A stretch of DNA of 64,000 bases from Trichomonas vaginalis G3 (GCF_026262505.1 NC_067205.1:24805693-24869692), one strand, 5' to 3'. Positions 20,688 through 29,732 are shown, counted from the first letter of the stretch. Notes: generated from the letters alone by a model not told the origin. Program-made: numbers and translations.

Positions 20688-21466
20688 ATGGCAGAAGACA
20701 TAATGGTTTATACTATTACGACTAAAAACCCTGAGTCATATAATTCTATAACAACAAACTTACAAAGTCCTCAAGGACGATATTGTAAACTAACCTTAAA
20801 CACAATGACGACTAAAGCCTGTTTTGCTCTTTGACACCAGAAGACTTTATTGTTGTGAATGCGTAAAAAATACTCCTTTGAAGATACTTACTCAGATATA
20901 CCACCAACAGGTTTTGTTGACTTATTTAATACTTTAAGGACGGATGTAACATGTGCTGCAACTAGAGCAGGTTTCATTATGTTTGGATGTCCGACTGAGT
21001 TTACTATAAACGATATGAGCTATAATACAAAACTTATATCTGGTTTTTACTACCAACAGTTTCCTATAACAGGAAAAGGTGTCATACAAGGAATGTCTGT
21101 TCCATTGACTTTAAGTACACCTATTTTATATATTGTTTCAAACTTAGGTTCAAAGTGTTATTCGAATGTTGACAGAAACTACTATGACCAAAAGATACTC
21201 ATGCGTATAAACAACACTTTCTCTGCTGGTTTGCCTATTGTTCATTCGAATGCAGAGTTTTCAGCTTTAGTAACTCAAACACTTTAGCAAACATAAACTT
21301 AACCTTAGTTGACGCAAACTTTGTTCCTGTAAAACTTTTATGTCCTATGTATTTGTCAATGACGGCAGAAAGTTTCGAATTGGAAGATGCAACTGGTGAA
21401 AGTATTGTATTACAAGAACAACTTCAACAACAAATAGCTCAAGAACAACAAATAGCTCAAGAATAA
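20688..21466 (+). pseudogene. Penton-like minor capsid protein, B copy
   Basis: The gene lies just after the previous one. It is strand-rich throughout (YCKLTLNTMTTKACFALL, TRAGFIMFGCPTEFTI, FYYQQFPITGKG, TPILYIVSNLGSK) with LTLVDANFVPVKLLCPMYLS near the end, like the last strands of single-jelly-roll penton proteins of Polintons. A C-terminal IAQEQQ repeat follows. The minor capsid assignment rests on fold-like pattern and position, not on a search. Broken, with about three breaks. Confidence 0.55.
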
Positions 21467-21494
21467 AAAAAATATTTTTTTTATTCTTATAAAA

Positions 21495-22730
21495 ATGTAC
21501 AGAATAGATGTTTCAGATTTTTATGACTTCCAAGCATTCAGAAATATGTGTCCATTTCGAGACTATAACAAAGCAGTCGAAAATTTGAAACGTTTAGTCA
21601 TTTATGTCGACTCTGCCCCAGAATGTTATGTCATGAAAGAATGGGATGTTGTCTTTAACAAACCAAGAGCAACAATAGTTTCAGAACAAGAATGTAGACA
21701 GAAACTTAAGAAAATAAAAGTCGTACAAGTTGGCATGAAGATGTTAGATGCTTGGGATATCTTATTGTCAAAACTTGAAGATTTTTCAGTTCGAGGTATA
21801 AAGTTTTATACACCTTCTCCAAACTTCTATTCTATCTTCACTGGATATAAATACGAACAAGTAGAATGGAAACACAGTATTATAGAAGCTTGGTTAGACC
21901 ATGTCAAAGAAATTATATGCAATGGAAACGAAAGAGTCTATGAGTATATCTTATGTTGGTTTGCAAACATCTTACAACATCCAAGTGCTAAAAATGAAAC
22001 TGCTCTCATTATAATTGGAAAACAAGGAACAGGTAAGAACACATTCTTTACAGATATCTTGTGCAAACTGTTAGAAGGTTATTCGAACCCTAATATGACA
22101 AACTTAGAAAACATCTGCGGTAAATTTAACTCCTCAATAGAGAATATGAAACTTATAGTTTGCAATGAACTTCAAAGTATAGATACAACAAAAGTTTTAA
22201 ACTCAGATGCTTTGAAGAGTCTTATAACAGACAAAGTTGGAGTTGTTGAAAGAAAGTATAAAGACTCAAGAGTTTGTGAAAATGTTGCAAACTTCATTAT
22301 GGTTTCAAACAATGTTGTTCCGATGAAGTTAGAAAGTTCTGACAGAAGATATGTAGTTGTCAGAACGTCAGATTCTCATATGCAAGATACAGAATATTTT
22401 GACGACTTAGCAGAAACTTTGACATCTGACTTTTACAACCACTTGTTCTCATATTTCATGACATTAGATATTTCTAAGTTCAATCCAAGACAAATTCCAC
22501 ATACCGAAGAGAGACAAACATTGTTAGAAGCAAACAAGAGTGTATATGAACTGTTCATAGATGAAACTGACTTTGAGTGTTTAGATGAAAGGTCATTGTA
22601 CGATTCGTATAAACAATATTGTCAAGAATATGGTTATATGGCAGCGTCTAAACGTACATTCTTGGCAAATGTCAAAAGTCTTTTAGATGTTCAGAATGGT
22701 GTATATACAAAGAAAAATTTTTCTGAGTAA
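21495..22730 (+). CDS. Superfamily 3 helicase, B copy
   Basis: The protein has 411 residues and looks whole. Walker A is IIIGKQGTGKNTFF (about residues 174-187). Walker B is LIVCNEL (about 219-225). Motif C is NFIMVSNN (about 268-275), followed by an arginine-finger-like SSDRRYVVVR. This is the SF3 helicase core found in parvovirus, poxvirus D5 and Polinton-like elements, where it unwinds DNA at replication. The short N-terminus leaves no room for a full primase domain. A C-terminal helical region of about 90 residues follows. The start follows a TTTTTTATTCTTATAAAA box. The homologue in C (54301-55535) is broken. Confidence 0.9.
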   Translation: MYRIDVSDFYDFQAFRNMCPFRDYNKAVENLKRLVIYVDSAPECYVMKEWDVVFNKPRATIVSEQECRQKLKKIKVVQVGMKMLDAWDILLSKLEDFSVRGIKFYTPSPNFYSIFTGYKYEQVEWKHSIIEAWLDHVKEIICNGNERVYEYILCWFANILQHPSAKNETALIIIGKQGTGKNTFFTDILCKLLEGYSNPNMTNLENICGKFNSSIENMKLIVCNELQSIDTTKVLNSDALKSLITDKVGVVERKYKDSRVCENVANFIMVSNNVVPMKLESSDRRYVVVRTSDSHMQDTEYFDDLAETLTSDFYNHLFSYFMTLDISKFNPRQIPHTEERQTLLEANKSVYELFIDETDFECLDERSLYDSYKQYCQEYGYMAASKRTFLANVKSLLDVQNGVYTKKNFSE

Positions 22731-22765
22731 ATTTTAAAAAAAATATTTTTTATCCGATAGAAAAG

Positions 22766-23186
22766 ATGACGAAATTCATCTCAGTAAACAAGTACATGAC
22801 AGAAGTCAAAGAAGAACTAGACCCATTCGCTTATTTGAATGTTTACTTCTACCATTTTGAAAAGTCTTACATTCAGCAAAGTTTGGAACATCGAACCAGT
22901 TAAGTTTGCTATTGTGACTAAAAATGGTGCGAAATTTGAAGACTTAGACATAGAAGGTTTGTTAGCAGTCAAAGAAAATTTTGACAGAAGGTTCTCAAAC
23001 CTTAAAGAAGGCAAAGCATACAAACTTGTTATACCTTATGAACCAAAGAAAGCAGACGACTATGAATATTATGAGTCTAAGATAGTTGAAGTTCAAGGTA
23101 AATTGGGTAAAAAGATTTTAGAGTCTAAGCCAGTGTTTGCCCCTAAAGAGGAAGAGAACATTGACATTGACCCAGAAATGTTCTAA
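22766..23186 (+). pseudogene. Acidic-tailed small protein, B copy
   Basis: The gene has about 140 codons, from ATG 22766 (MTKFISVNKYMTEVKEELDP) behind TTTTTTATCCGATAGAAAAG. Strand-rich middle segments (FAIVTKNGAKFEDLDIEGLL, AYKLVIPYEPKKADDYEYYE) and an acidic end (EEENIDIDPEMF) suggest a single-strand-DNA-binding-like protein beside the helicase, but this is not proven. About one break. Related to 1351-1819 in A. Confidence 0.5.
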
Positions 23187-23202
23187 AAATAAAATTTTAT
23201 TT

Positions 23203-23653
23203 TTACATGTCAAATTTCTTTTTCTCTGGCTGGTTGGCTCTTTCTTCTCTTCTTCTACTTTCTTTTCTTTCTTCTCTCTCTTCTTCTTCTTCTCTGGTGG
23301 AGTTATGTCAAATTTCTCAGAACCATATTTATGTAAAAGTTCTTTGTCCTTTAATAGCTCTTCTATTCTGTTTTCTATTTCATCTTCAAGAACAGCGCAT
23401 GTGTCTTCTTTGCATTCTAAGAACTTTTGTTGGACTTCATCTTTCCAATCGGCGTCATCTCTGTCAACAAGTCTGTCATTGACAAACTTAAGACTTCTCT
23501 GCTTAATGTTTTATGGTTCTTGTCATATTCCCAGAAACAGAACTTTAGAACAAATTCACCTTTCTTGTTTACACTATGTAAGATTTTATGGTCGACAGAT
23601 GTTTTGCTGTCAAAAAGTTTGTCTCGAATATAGATAGCGAAATCGCTAGACAT
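23203..23653 (-). pseudogene. Charged antisense protein, B copy
   Basis: The minus-strand gene starts at ATG 23653 (MSSDFAIYIRDKLFDSKTSV) and converges on the acidic-tail gene with only 16 bases between stops. The N-terminal domain has FVLKFCFWEYDKNHKT; it is followed by a helical E/D-rich segment and a long K/R/E tail closing PEKKKFDM. The family is unrecognised. It shares a divergent promoter with the ATPase gene. About two breaks; the C copy (56007-56457) is better preserved. Confidence 0.5.
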
Positions 23654-23689
23654 TTTCAAAAAGATAAAAATTTTAATTTTTCTAAAAAT

Positions 23690-24566
23690 ATGTTAGAAAA
23701 AAAGTTTGCTGACATTGACAAGAAATTTGAGAATGTTTTAAATAAGAACAAGAGGAAGTTGGAAAATGCTCAGATAAAACCATACATGACAAGTTCTTAT
23801 TTGCTCAGAATGGTATAACAGGTCTAATCGCACCACCTGGGTCGGGTAAGACTTTCACTTATCTTAAAATGGCTGCACAACAACAAGAACTAGATGAGAA
23901 GAACCCATTCTATGAGTTAGTTGTCATTTGTAGTACTTCTGGTCAATTTGACCAAACCGTCAATTCGTTCAAAGATATTATAAAGAAGTCTAAGTTAGTA
24001 TGTATAAAGATACTGAGTTGTTAGATTGGATAAAGAAGTACCAAAGAAGAGTTTTGAAGTACAATGCTATAAATGAGTATATAAATTCGAAGTTTAAAGA
24101 CCCAAATGAGGAAATGCAGAGAATATTAGAGAAGAAACACTTCAGAAACAAACAGAAAGAGATAGAATACATTTCGAAGAAATTGCAATCTTACGATTGG
24201 AAGACTTACCCTCATAGATGTCTTCTTATCTTAGATGACTTTGCTTCTCATCCTTTGTTAAAGAACAGAGAACAAGATATGTGTCGAATTCTTAAGAAGC
24301 TCAGACACTTTAACATCTCAGTTGTCATTTGTGTACAGACAGCAAAGAGTTTAAGTAAGGATGTTAAAAGAATACTTACTGACATTATACTTTTCCCTGG
24401 ATTGTCCGAAGACGATTTCATGGAACTTATGAAAGAGTCCATGGCAGGTAAGTTTGACAGACATGAACTATGGGAGAAGTACAAAGTCATACAAGACCCT
24501 CATACTTCTTTCAGAATTCATATCTACGCAAACAAAGTTCAAATTGTAAAAAGTCAGCAAAAATAA
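23690..24566 (+). pseudogene. FtsK/HerA-type packaging ATPase, B copy
   Basis: The product belongs to the A32-like genome-packaging ATPases that are a Polinton hallmark. It has Walker A APPGSGKTF (about 23834-23860), Walker B CLLILDDF and the downstream VVICVQTAK sensor strand. A basic coiled N-terminus (MLEKKFADIDKKFENVLNKN) precedes them. Length corresponds to about 290 residues, normal for the family. Its job is to pump DNA into the capsid. It is divergent from 23203-23653, with TTTTTA-type boxes between. About one to two breaks. Confidence 0.85.
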
Positions 24567-24858
24567 AGAGTTTTGGCGACCAGGGTTTTTTCACTACTCG
24601 CTGTTCTTCACTGTTTTCATGAGTTTTAGGCTAGACCGGTAAAAGTCGGTCTAGAGAAATTTCATGAAATTTCATACGGAATTCAATAAAAATAATGTTT
24701 ATGTTAGAATGTTAGAAAACATGTTTTCTAACATGTTTTCTAACATGGTCTAAAACATACAAAATTCATGAAATTTCATACGGAATTCAATAAAAATAAT
24801 GTTTATGTTAGAATGTTAGATCTAACATGTTTTCTAACATGTTTTCTAACATAACTAT
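24567..24858. promoter_or_regulatory. Repeat spacer with GATC cassette, B
   Basis: No gene is present. It has an inverted pair GACCGGTAAAAGTCGGTC, then two tandem copies (about 115 bp apart) of a unit starting TTCATGAAATTTCATACGG and running through TAAAAATAATGTTTATG to TTAGAAAACATG half-sites. The second unit contains the palindrome GTTAGATCTAAC (about 24817), which is one of the 15 GATC cassettes. Confidence 0.6.
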
Positions 24859-25800
24859 TTACAAGCGTTTTACATGGTATATGTTGCGATGGTTCATGAC
24901 TCTAAACAATTTCGTAGCTTCTATTTCTTCTGTCAGTATGTCAAAAGTTTTAACGATACCGAAAGTTTCTTTATACTTCTTCTTGACATCTGAAAGAAGG
25001 AAATCGTTAGCGGTTGGATAGTTTTTGTTCAGAAATTCTAACATGTTCATTTTATCTTCTGCTGGTTTTTCTGCTTCTTTCTTTAAATCTGCATAGTCGT
25101 TTCGCATACGTTCTATCTCTTTGACGGAGTAGTTATATTTCCTCATTGCTGCTTTACATTTTGAACATTGCGGGTTCATTTTTGCGTTATATTCTGAAAC
25201 CTTACCTGCAAGTATGACCAAGGCGTCAATGGTTTTCTTCATCTCGAACATAGCGGGTTTTATTTGTTCGTTCCATACCTTACCCCTACTATCTTTATCT
25301 CTTATTTCCCAAACACATTTTGCAACTAATGAAACAAAGTTGTCGTAGGTCTTAAATTCTTCGGATTTGTAAAGGTCAGAGATGTTCTTATATACCATGT
25401 CGCAATCTTTGTCCATAACCTTATGGTTGCAATGAAAACCAAGGAATTCATAATTTACCTTTCGTATGAACTTCTTTATTTCTACTGAGTCAGTTGCTTT
25501 GACTTCTATTTCGTCAAATTCGGGAATGGTTAGTTTTTGTTGTTGGATTTCAGGCAATTTGGGTAAATGGTCGATGAGGTCCTGCATTTCATAAAGATAC
25601 TGTTCATTTGTTTCATCTTTCGCACTACAGTTTAAATTAGATGTTAAAAGTTCTTGCTTTATCTTCTGGATTTTTGTTTCAAAAGTATATGAAGAAGGAA
25701 TGAAGCTTTTCATCTCTACTAACATAGATGTTGGATTCATAACTAGCGAGTTTGGTGCTGTAGTTGTTTGAATTGTTGTTGTGCCGATTGTTGAAATCAT
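24859..25800 (-). CDS. Conserved helical protein with CxxC, B copy
   Basis: The protein has 313 residues, looks whole, and is about 85-90% like the C copy (59626-60540). The N-terminus is Thr/Ser-rich. It then turns helical and acidic (EMQDLIDHLPKLPEIQQQKL) with a histidine/cysteine-bearing segment (FLGFHCNHKVMDKDCDMVY), a zinc-knuckle-like CSKCKAAM at about residue 220, and a long charged helix (VKEIERMRNDYADLKKEAEK). I do not recognise it. Strong conservation between copies and its constant association with GATC cassettes make a regulatory role conceivable. Promoter region: T-rich, with TTTATTTTGTATAAAAGAC before the ATG. Confidence 0.6.
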   Translation of the reverse strand: MISTIGTTTIQTTTAPNSLVMNPTSMLVEMKSFIPSSYTFETKIQKIKQELLTSNLNCSAKDETNEQYLYEMQDLIDHLPKLPEIQQQKLTIPEFDEIEVKATDSVEIKKFIRKVNYEFLGFHCNHKVMDKDCDMVYKNISDLYKSEEFKTYDNFVSLVAKCVWEIRDKDSRGKVWNEQIKPAMFEMKKTIDALVILAGKVSEYNAKMNPQCSKCKAAMRKYNYSVKEIERMRNDYADLKKEAEKPAEDKMNMLEFLNKNYPTANDFLLSDVKKKYKETFGIVKTFDILTEEIEATKLFRVMNHRNIYHVKRL

Positions 25801-26024
25801 GTCTTTTATACAAAATAAAAAAAATAAATAAAATAAAAAATAAAACTAATTTTATTTTTTATTTCGGGAAAATTCATGAAAATTCAAGAGTTTTAGACCA
25901 TGTTAGAAAACGTGTTAGAAAACATGTTAGATCTAACATTCTAACATAAATTATATTTTTGCTGAATTCAGCAACAAAATTCAAATTGTAAAAAGTCAAC
26001 CTTGAAAAATGTAAGTTTTTAGTC
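25801..26024. promoter_or_regulatory. Promoter and GATC cassette between genes, B
   Basis: It contains A/T runs at 25805-25860, then CATGTTAGAAAACGTGTTAG half-sites, the palindrome GTTAGATCTAAC at about 25927 and CATTCTAACATAAATTATAT with TTTTTG. The downstream part repeats the end of the ATPase gene (AAATTGTAAAAAGTCAA, about 25982-25998). This suggests that the module from about 24.57 to 25.98 kb was inserted or duplicated behind the ATPase. Confidence 0.5.
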
Positions 26025-26204
26025 TTAGTAAGATGGTAGCTTCTTAAAGCAAATACCATTGCTGAGTTTTATGTACGTGAAGAGAAGTACAATGAATTCA
26101 ATTACGAGTACAATTGCAATGACAACTAAGGCAACTATTTTTGTCTTTTGCCAGCAAGGGTACTTCTTCTCTTCCAATGGTTCGGCAGAACTATACTCAC
26201 TCAT
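26025..26204 (-). CDS. Small single-span membrane protein
   Basis: The protein has 59 residues from the ATG at 26204 (MSEYSSAEPLEEKKYPC). One long hydrophobic segment (VALVVIAIVLVIEFIVLLF) is flanked by KTK and YIKLS. The N-terminus is acidic. No family is recognised. It is divergent from the gene at 26248 across 43 bases that contain TCATTTTTTC on the plus side. It looks whole and is absent from C within the window. Confidence 0.5.
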   Translation of the reverse strand: MSEYSSAEPLEEKKYPCWQKTKIVALVVIAIVLVIEFIVLLFTYIKLSNGICFKKLPSY

Positions 26205-26247
26205 GAGAAATGCCAAAACGGTTTAATAGAAAAAGTGTCATTTTTTC

Positions 26248-26442
26248 ATGTCCGAAGACTCGAAGGTGCAACACTTCCAAAATACCGACGAACTCAGAAG
26301 AGCAGCATGGCAGTATGTTCTTGACAACTTCTTTGAGTTCTCCAGGTACACCTTGGAAAATGCTGAAGAACTCCGACACAGAGAATTTGGAGAAATTGCA
26401 CTCCAATACTACATTGACAAACAAAGGGTAAACAAAGGGTAA
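26248..26442 (+). CDS. Small acidic helical protein
   Basis: The protein has 64 residues (MSEDSKVQHFQNTDELRRAA), mostly one amphipathic helical domain rich in aromatics (WQYVLDNFFEFSRYTLENAE). A GTAAACAAAG triplet repeat at the 3' end duplicates the last codons. The start lies directly after TCATTTTTTC, an initiator-like sequence. The family is unknown. Confidence 0.45.
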   Translation: MSEDSKVQHFQNTDELRRAAWQYVLDNFFEFSRYTLENAEELRHREFGEIALQYYIDKQRVNKG

Positions 26443-26494
26443 ACAAAGGGTAAAATAAGACTAAAAACTTAAGGTTTAAAAAAGTGACATTTTT

Positions 26495-26695
26495 ATGAGC
26501 TCCGAGTCACCGAGAAAACTTGGTCAGATGTTAGCAGCTTACTTCCCTGAGGAGGATGGAAGCGTTACATACGTAAGGTTCAAAAACAACGAACCTGGAA
26601 TTGCGTACCAAATTCGCAATTACATGACCATGGAAGAGTACGAAAGGTTCCTACAAGAGAAACCAGCTCTAAACAACTCAGAAAAGAAAGAATAA
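26495..26695 (+). CDS. Small protein of B variable module
   Basis: The protein has 66 residues (MSSESPRKLGQMLAAYFPEE). A strand pair (SVTYVRFKNNEPGIAYQI) and a short helix with MEEYERFLQEKP make up the rest. The start lies directly after AAGTGACATTTTT. Unrecognised; it looks whole. Confidence 0.45.
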   Translation: MSSESPRKLGQMLAAYFPEEDGSVTYVRFKNNEPGIAYQIRNYMTMEEYERFLQEKPALNNSEKKE

Positions 26696-26723
26696 AAAGT
26701 TTAACTCGTAATTGTTTATTTTT

Positions 26724-27301
26724 TTACTTGTATGGGCAAGCTGCAAGAATGAAGTCGACTATCTCGGTCTTTGTCTTGACCAGTTGGACTGCTCTTGCGA
26801 GTACGTCTGTTTTGCGGTCTCCAGCTGGTGTCTGACCTTCGTAATTGCGCATGTTCTTGAGAGCTCCACTGTAAATGATTGTAGGATGAAGAGTCTCTCA
26901 GACTGCTTGAGGTAGTCTTCACGGTCACGAACCGAATCTGTGGTACGAGTCGAATCGGTCGATTTGAGGGAAGAGACTGAAAGCCTGTCGTCTTCCATTG
27001 GAGCTGTAGCATACTCTTTGCGTAAGCGGTTCAGACCTTCTTCGAACTCTTGGTCTCTCTTGGATTGAGATTGGAATTGGAATTGGGGTGGAGGGTTTGA
27101 CATGAACATCCAAGGGTTAGGGCAGTAAGGCATAGGTTGAGGAGGGTAGTTCGGGAAGCCTTGTGGTGGGTAGTAACCTTGAGGTGGAAATTGGTAGTAA
27201 TACGGAGGTACTTGCTGGAACTGAGGTTGCTGAGGTGCAGGGGCTGGTGCTTTAGGTTCCTCTGGCTTGGGAATGGACTCGGTTGGTGGTACGTCGGACA
27301 T
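26724..27301 (-). pseudogene. Pro/Gln/Tyr-rich protein beginning MSDVPP
   Basis: The minus-strand gene starts at ATG 27301, directly abutting the 22-bp iteron array. The first 100 residues are P/Q/Y/F low complexity (PYYYQFPPQGYYPPQG). A charged, serine-rich helical part follows (LRKEYATAPMEDDRLSVSSL, then REDYLKQSERLFILQSFTVE). The N-terminal MSDVP start is also found at the other two iteron loci (57463 and 60723, both minus strand), where the rest of the gene is missing or degenerate. The function is unknown. About one break. Confidence 0.5.
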
Positions 27302-27717
27302 TGTCTTGAAACAATAAAAGATTTGTCTTGAAACAATAAAAGACTTGTCTTGAAACAATAAAAGACTTGTCTTGAAACAATAAAAGACTTGTCTTGAAAA
27401 AGTAAAAGACTTGTCTTGAAAAAGTAAAAGACTTGTCTTGAAAAAGTAAAAGACTTGTCTTGAAAAAGTAAAAGACTTGTCTTGAAAAAGTACGGGTATC
27501 GTCTGAAATCAAGACCACTGTTCTCAAATTTGAGAACTTTACACCAAAAAATTTCTTGAAAAATAACGGGTCTTGTCTTGAAAAAGTAAAAGACTTGTCT
27601 TGAAAAAGTAAAAGACTTGTCTTGAAAAAGTAAAAGACTCGTCTTGAAAAAGTAAAAGACTCGTCTTGAAAAAGTAAAAGACTCGTCTTGAAAAAGTAAA
27701 AGACTCGTCTTGAAACA
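27302..27717. promoter_or_regulatory. 22-bp iteron locus 1 with central palindrome
   Basis: Nine left copies and six and a half right copies of a 22-bp unit (TCTTGAAAAAGTAAAAGACT; outer copies have GAAACAATAA) flank a unique core at about 27493-27575. The core contains the perfect palindrome TTCTCAAATTTGAGAA followed by CTTTACACC. The array fills the whole space between two divergent genes: the first unit runs into the minus-strand ATG and the last into the plus-strand ATG (GAAACAATG). Loci 2 and 3 share the architecture with other unit sequences. This fits an iteron-type origin, a partition site or a bidirectional control region. Confidence 0.8.
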
Positions 27718-28083
27718 ATGACCGACATAGACCCAGCAGATGAGGCAATCTACCTTATAGAGATAAATGAGCTAGTTAGGAACTACCTGAGCCATCTGAA
27801 GTCAAACAAGACCATTGCAGGCTGGGTGTCTGGAAGAAGTGCGCTTAAAATTGAAATTGACACTGGAATTGTCCTGCAAATACCAGAAAACACTCCTTTC
27901 GACGACATAAAAGAGATGAAGAAAGAAGTCCTCTTGAAGTTCTTTGCCAAGCGTCCTTGGATACTACTTCCAAACAGAGAGAACCCAACTGTACGAATTG
28001 CCCAAATTCTCAGAGGACTCTTACACTTCTCGGGTCGGGCGTTCTTCATAAACACAGAGGGCGACATCGTACCTTTACAGTAA
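27718..28083 (+). CDS. Small protein beside the iteron locus
   Basis: The protein has 121 residues (MTDIDPADEAIYLIEINELV). A mixed alpha/beta domain shows ALKIEIDTGIVLQIPE, then a basic segment (FFAKRPWILLPNRENPTVRI) and a closing strand (RAFFINTEGDIVPL). The ATG is made by the last partial iteron. A remnant of the same N-terminus (TIYLIEL) follows the iteron array at 57.8 kb, so the linkage of this gene to iterons recurs. A DNA-binding role is possible because of the linkage and the basic patch. It looks whole. Confidence 0.5.
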   Translation: MTDIDPADEAIYLIEINELVRNYLSHLKSNKTIAGWVSGRSALKIEIDTGIVLQIPENTPFDDIKEMKKEVLLKFFAKRPWILLPNRENPTVRIAQILRGLLHFSGRAFFINTEGDIVPLQ

Positions 28084-28109
28084 ACATCTCATTTTAACTT
28101 CACTTTTTT

Positions 28110-28394
28110 ATGTTTTTACTCACACTCGTACTCAACAGGTATGTGTACACATATGTCAACTGTGAACCTTGTATTGACCGGTCTTCCTGCAAATGCAAGT
28201 TCGGTCAATACACAATTTATGGTGGCAAGAAAGACAGTGGGGAATGTTATTCTGACATCTGTTGTTGCGCTCGAGAGAGAATTGAAATTCCAGACCCAAC
28301 TCCAACACCAACACTCAAGTTGCCAAAGACTCATGTGAAGAAGAAGCCTTCTGGTAAGTTTCTTATAGCCATATACATGGCACGCTTTGAGTAA
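28110..28394 (+). CDS. Cysteine-rich small protein, possibly secreted
   Basis: The protein has 94 residues. A hydrophobic start (MFLLTLVLNRYVYTYVNC) could be a signal or anchor segment. It is followed by ten cysteines in 40 residues (CEPC, CKC, GECY and ICCCA) in a knottin-like spacing, then a TPTPT linker and a basic tail. The family is unknown. The start follows AACTTCACTTTTTT, an initiator-like motif. The frame looks whole. Confidence 0.5.
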   Translation: MFLLTLVLNRYVYTYVNCEPCIDRSSCKCKFGQYTIYGGKKDSGECYSDICCCARERIEIPDPTPTPTLKLPKTHVKKKPSGKFLIAIYMARFE

Positions 28395-28416
28395 AAACAT
28401 TTTTTTCATTTTTTGA

Positions 28417-28983
28417 ATGAAGCAAGTTAAATTCGTCCCACACCAATCTCAATGGACCGATGAAGAGTTTCAAGCTATGGTTGAAGACGTTGAGAACGAC
28501 ATAGACGGCGAACTTGAAGGAGCTCAAACCACAATTGCAACCAAAATTGCACAAGTCAAAGAAGAGATAGCTCCACTTAAAGCTACCAAAGCTACTCTTG
28601 ACCTCATGGATAGTTACCGTTTAGATGTCAAGAGTGGAATAAGACAATTAAAATTAAAACTTCTAAACTACGAAGCTATACTCCAAAAGTTAGCAGAAAT
28701 GAGAAGACTTTACCAGAGCTACTTACATGTAAGGGACTTACCTTCAAGCAGTCCGACCAAAGATGAATTTTCTGACATTGTCCCAATTTTGTCCGAAAGT
28801 CAGCTCAGATGTTTTGAACTGCTCCCAACATATCCAGAATATGAACGTTTGCCTGAACTCTTCCGCAATCTCAAAAAACGTTTTTTGGTTCTCATGTTCG
28901 AAACTTTTATCGGAAGAGACAACAAACGTTCAGAAGAAGAACAAGATATTATTTTAAACTTGTTGTATGACTTAACGTCATAA
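28417..28983 (+). CDS. Coiled-coil protein of B variable module
   Basis: The protein has 188 residues and looks whole. It is helical throughout, with an acidic N-terminal helix (EEFQAMVEDVENDIDGELEG), a long heptad region (TKIAQVKEEIAPLKATKATL, SGIRQLKLKLLNYEAILQKL) and a C-terminal helical domain. I recognise no family. The start follows TTTTTTTCATTTTTTGA. Confidence 0.5.
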   Translation: MKQVKFVPHQSQWTDEEFQAMVEDVENDIDGELEGAQTTIATKIAQVKEEIAPLKATKATLDLMDSYRLDVKSGIRQLKLKLLNYEAILQKLAEMRRLYQSYLHVRDLPSSSPTKDEFSDIVPILSESQLRCFELLPTYPEYERLPELFRNLKKRFLVLMFETFIGRDNKRSEEEQDIILNLLYDLTS

Positions 28984-29032
28984 CAAGCTTTTTGAAGTAA
29001 AACCGTCATTCTCAAACCACTTCATTTTTTCG

Positions 29033-29370
29033 ATGTCCGAACAAGCACCGAAGCCGAACACAATGGCAGATGTCCTTTCAATGTTGCCAGACAAGCGCCC
29101 AGTTCAAATTCAAATTTTGAATTTGAAAGCTCATCTGACAAACACCGTTAAGACTCTCCAAAGTAGTCTTATGGAAGAGATGACCAAGCTTCAAAGCCGA
29201 TGTCCTCATGAACCAAGCTTCCAATGAGAAATGCCTGAATGATTTGACGGAAACCTTGCGCATTTACGCGAGAGAGAACCGAGACCTTGCCAGACTCATC
29301 TACCGTTTCTTCGAAGAGATAGACGCCATCTGGAAGGTACTCGGAAAGGACAGAACTCCAACACCGTAAT
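29033..29370 (+). pseudogene. Small helical protein
   Basis: Plus-strand coding begins at MSEQAPKPNTMADVLSMLPD behind TTCATTTTTTCG. It continues as helical sequence with paired heptads (LTNTVKTLQSSLMEEMTKLQ, then LTETLRIYARENRDLARLIY) to a stop near 29370. The family is unrecognised. About one break. Confidence 0.4.
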
Positions 29371-29732
29371 TCGTGAGTACAAATTGAAGAAGGAATTGTC
29401 GAGAAGAAGAGGAAGAGAAACACGAAGAAGAAGAGGAAGAAGAAGAAGAGAAACACGAAGAAGAGGAAGTTTGGGCAACCCTTGTTGCCGATGACGCTTA
29501 CGAAATTTCCCAACCCTACCCATACAAATCCGCAACAAGGAGACAGGCAAGGTTCTTACCCCAGTCCTCAACAACTTGGGACACTTGAACCTTAACCTTC
29601 GGAATCGCGGTTCAATCTCCATGGGCAAGCTTGTCGCAATTCAATGGGTTCCAAATCCAGACAAGAAGACGGGTCAGACACATTGACGGTGACAAGCTCA
29701 ACAACCGTAAGGAGAACCTCGAGTGGTTCTAA
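29366..29732 (+). pseudogene. NUMOD4/HNH_3-type endonuclease remnant
   Basis: An E/K/R-rich low-complexity start (GAAGAAGAG repeats) leads into a compact domain. The signature is a YEISQPYPYK strand, the segment LVAIQWVPNPDKKTGQTHID, and then GDKLNNRKENLEWF at the end. The pairing of NUMOD4 and HNH_3 features (HIDGxxxNNRxENLEW) is characteristic of phage-type homing endonucleases. This would be a DNA nicking or cleaving enzyme. It is broken, with about two breaks. Confidence 0.6.

Noticed and set aside
27252-27728. Long open frames with FQDKSFTFSRQ-like repeats over iteron locus 1, and similar ones at 57.4-57.9 and 60.6-61.1 kb
   Set aside because: A 22-bp repeat without stops is automatically open in all frames and yields a repeated peptide. 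The DNA period and core are conserved, not the peptide.
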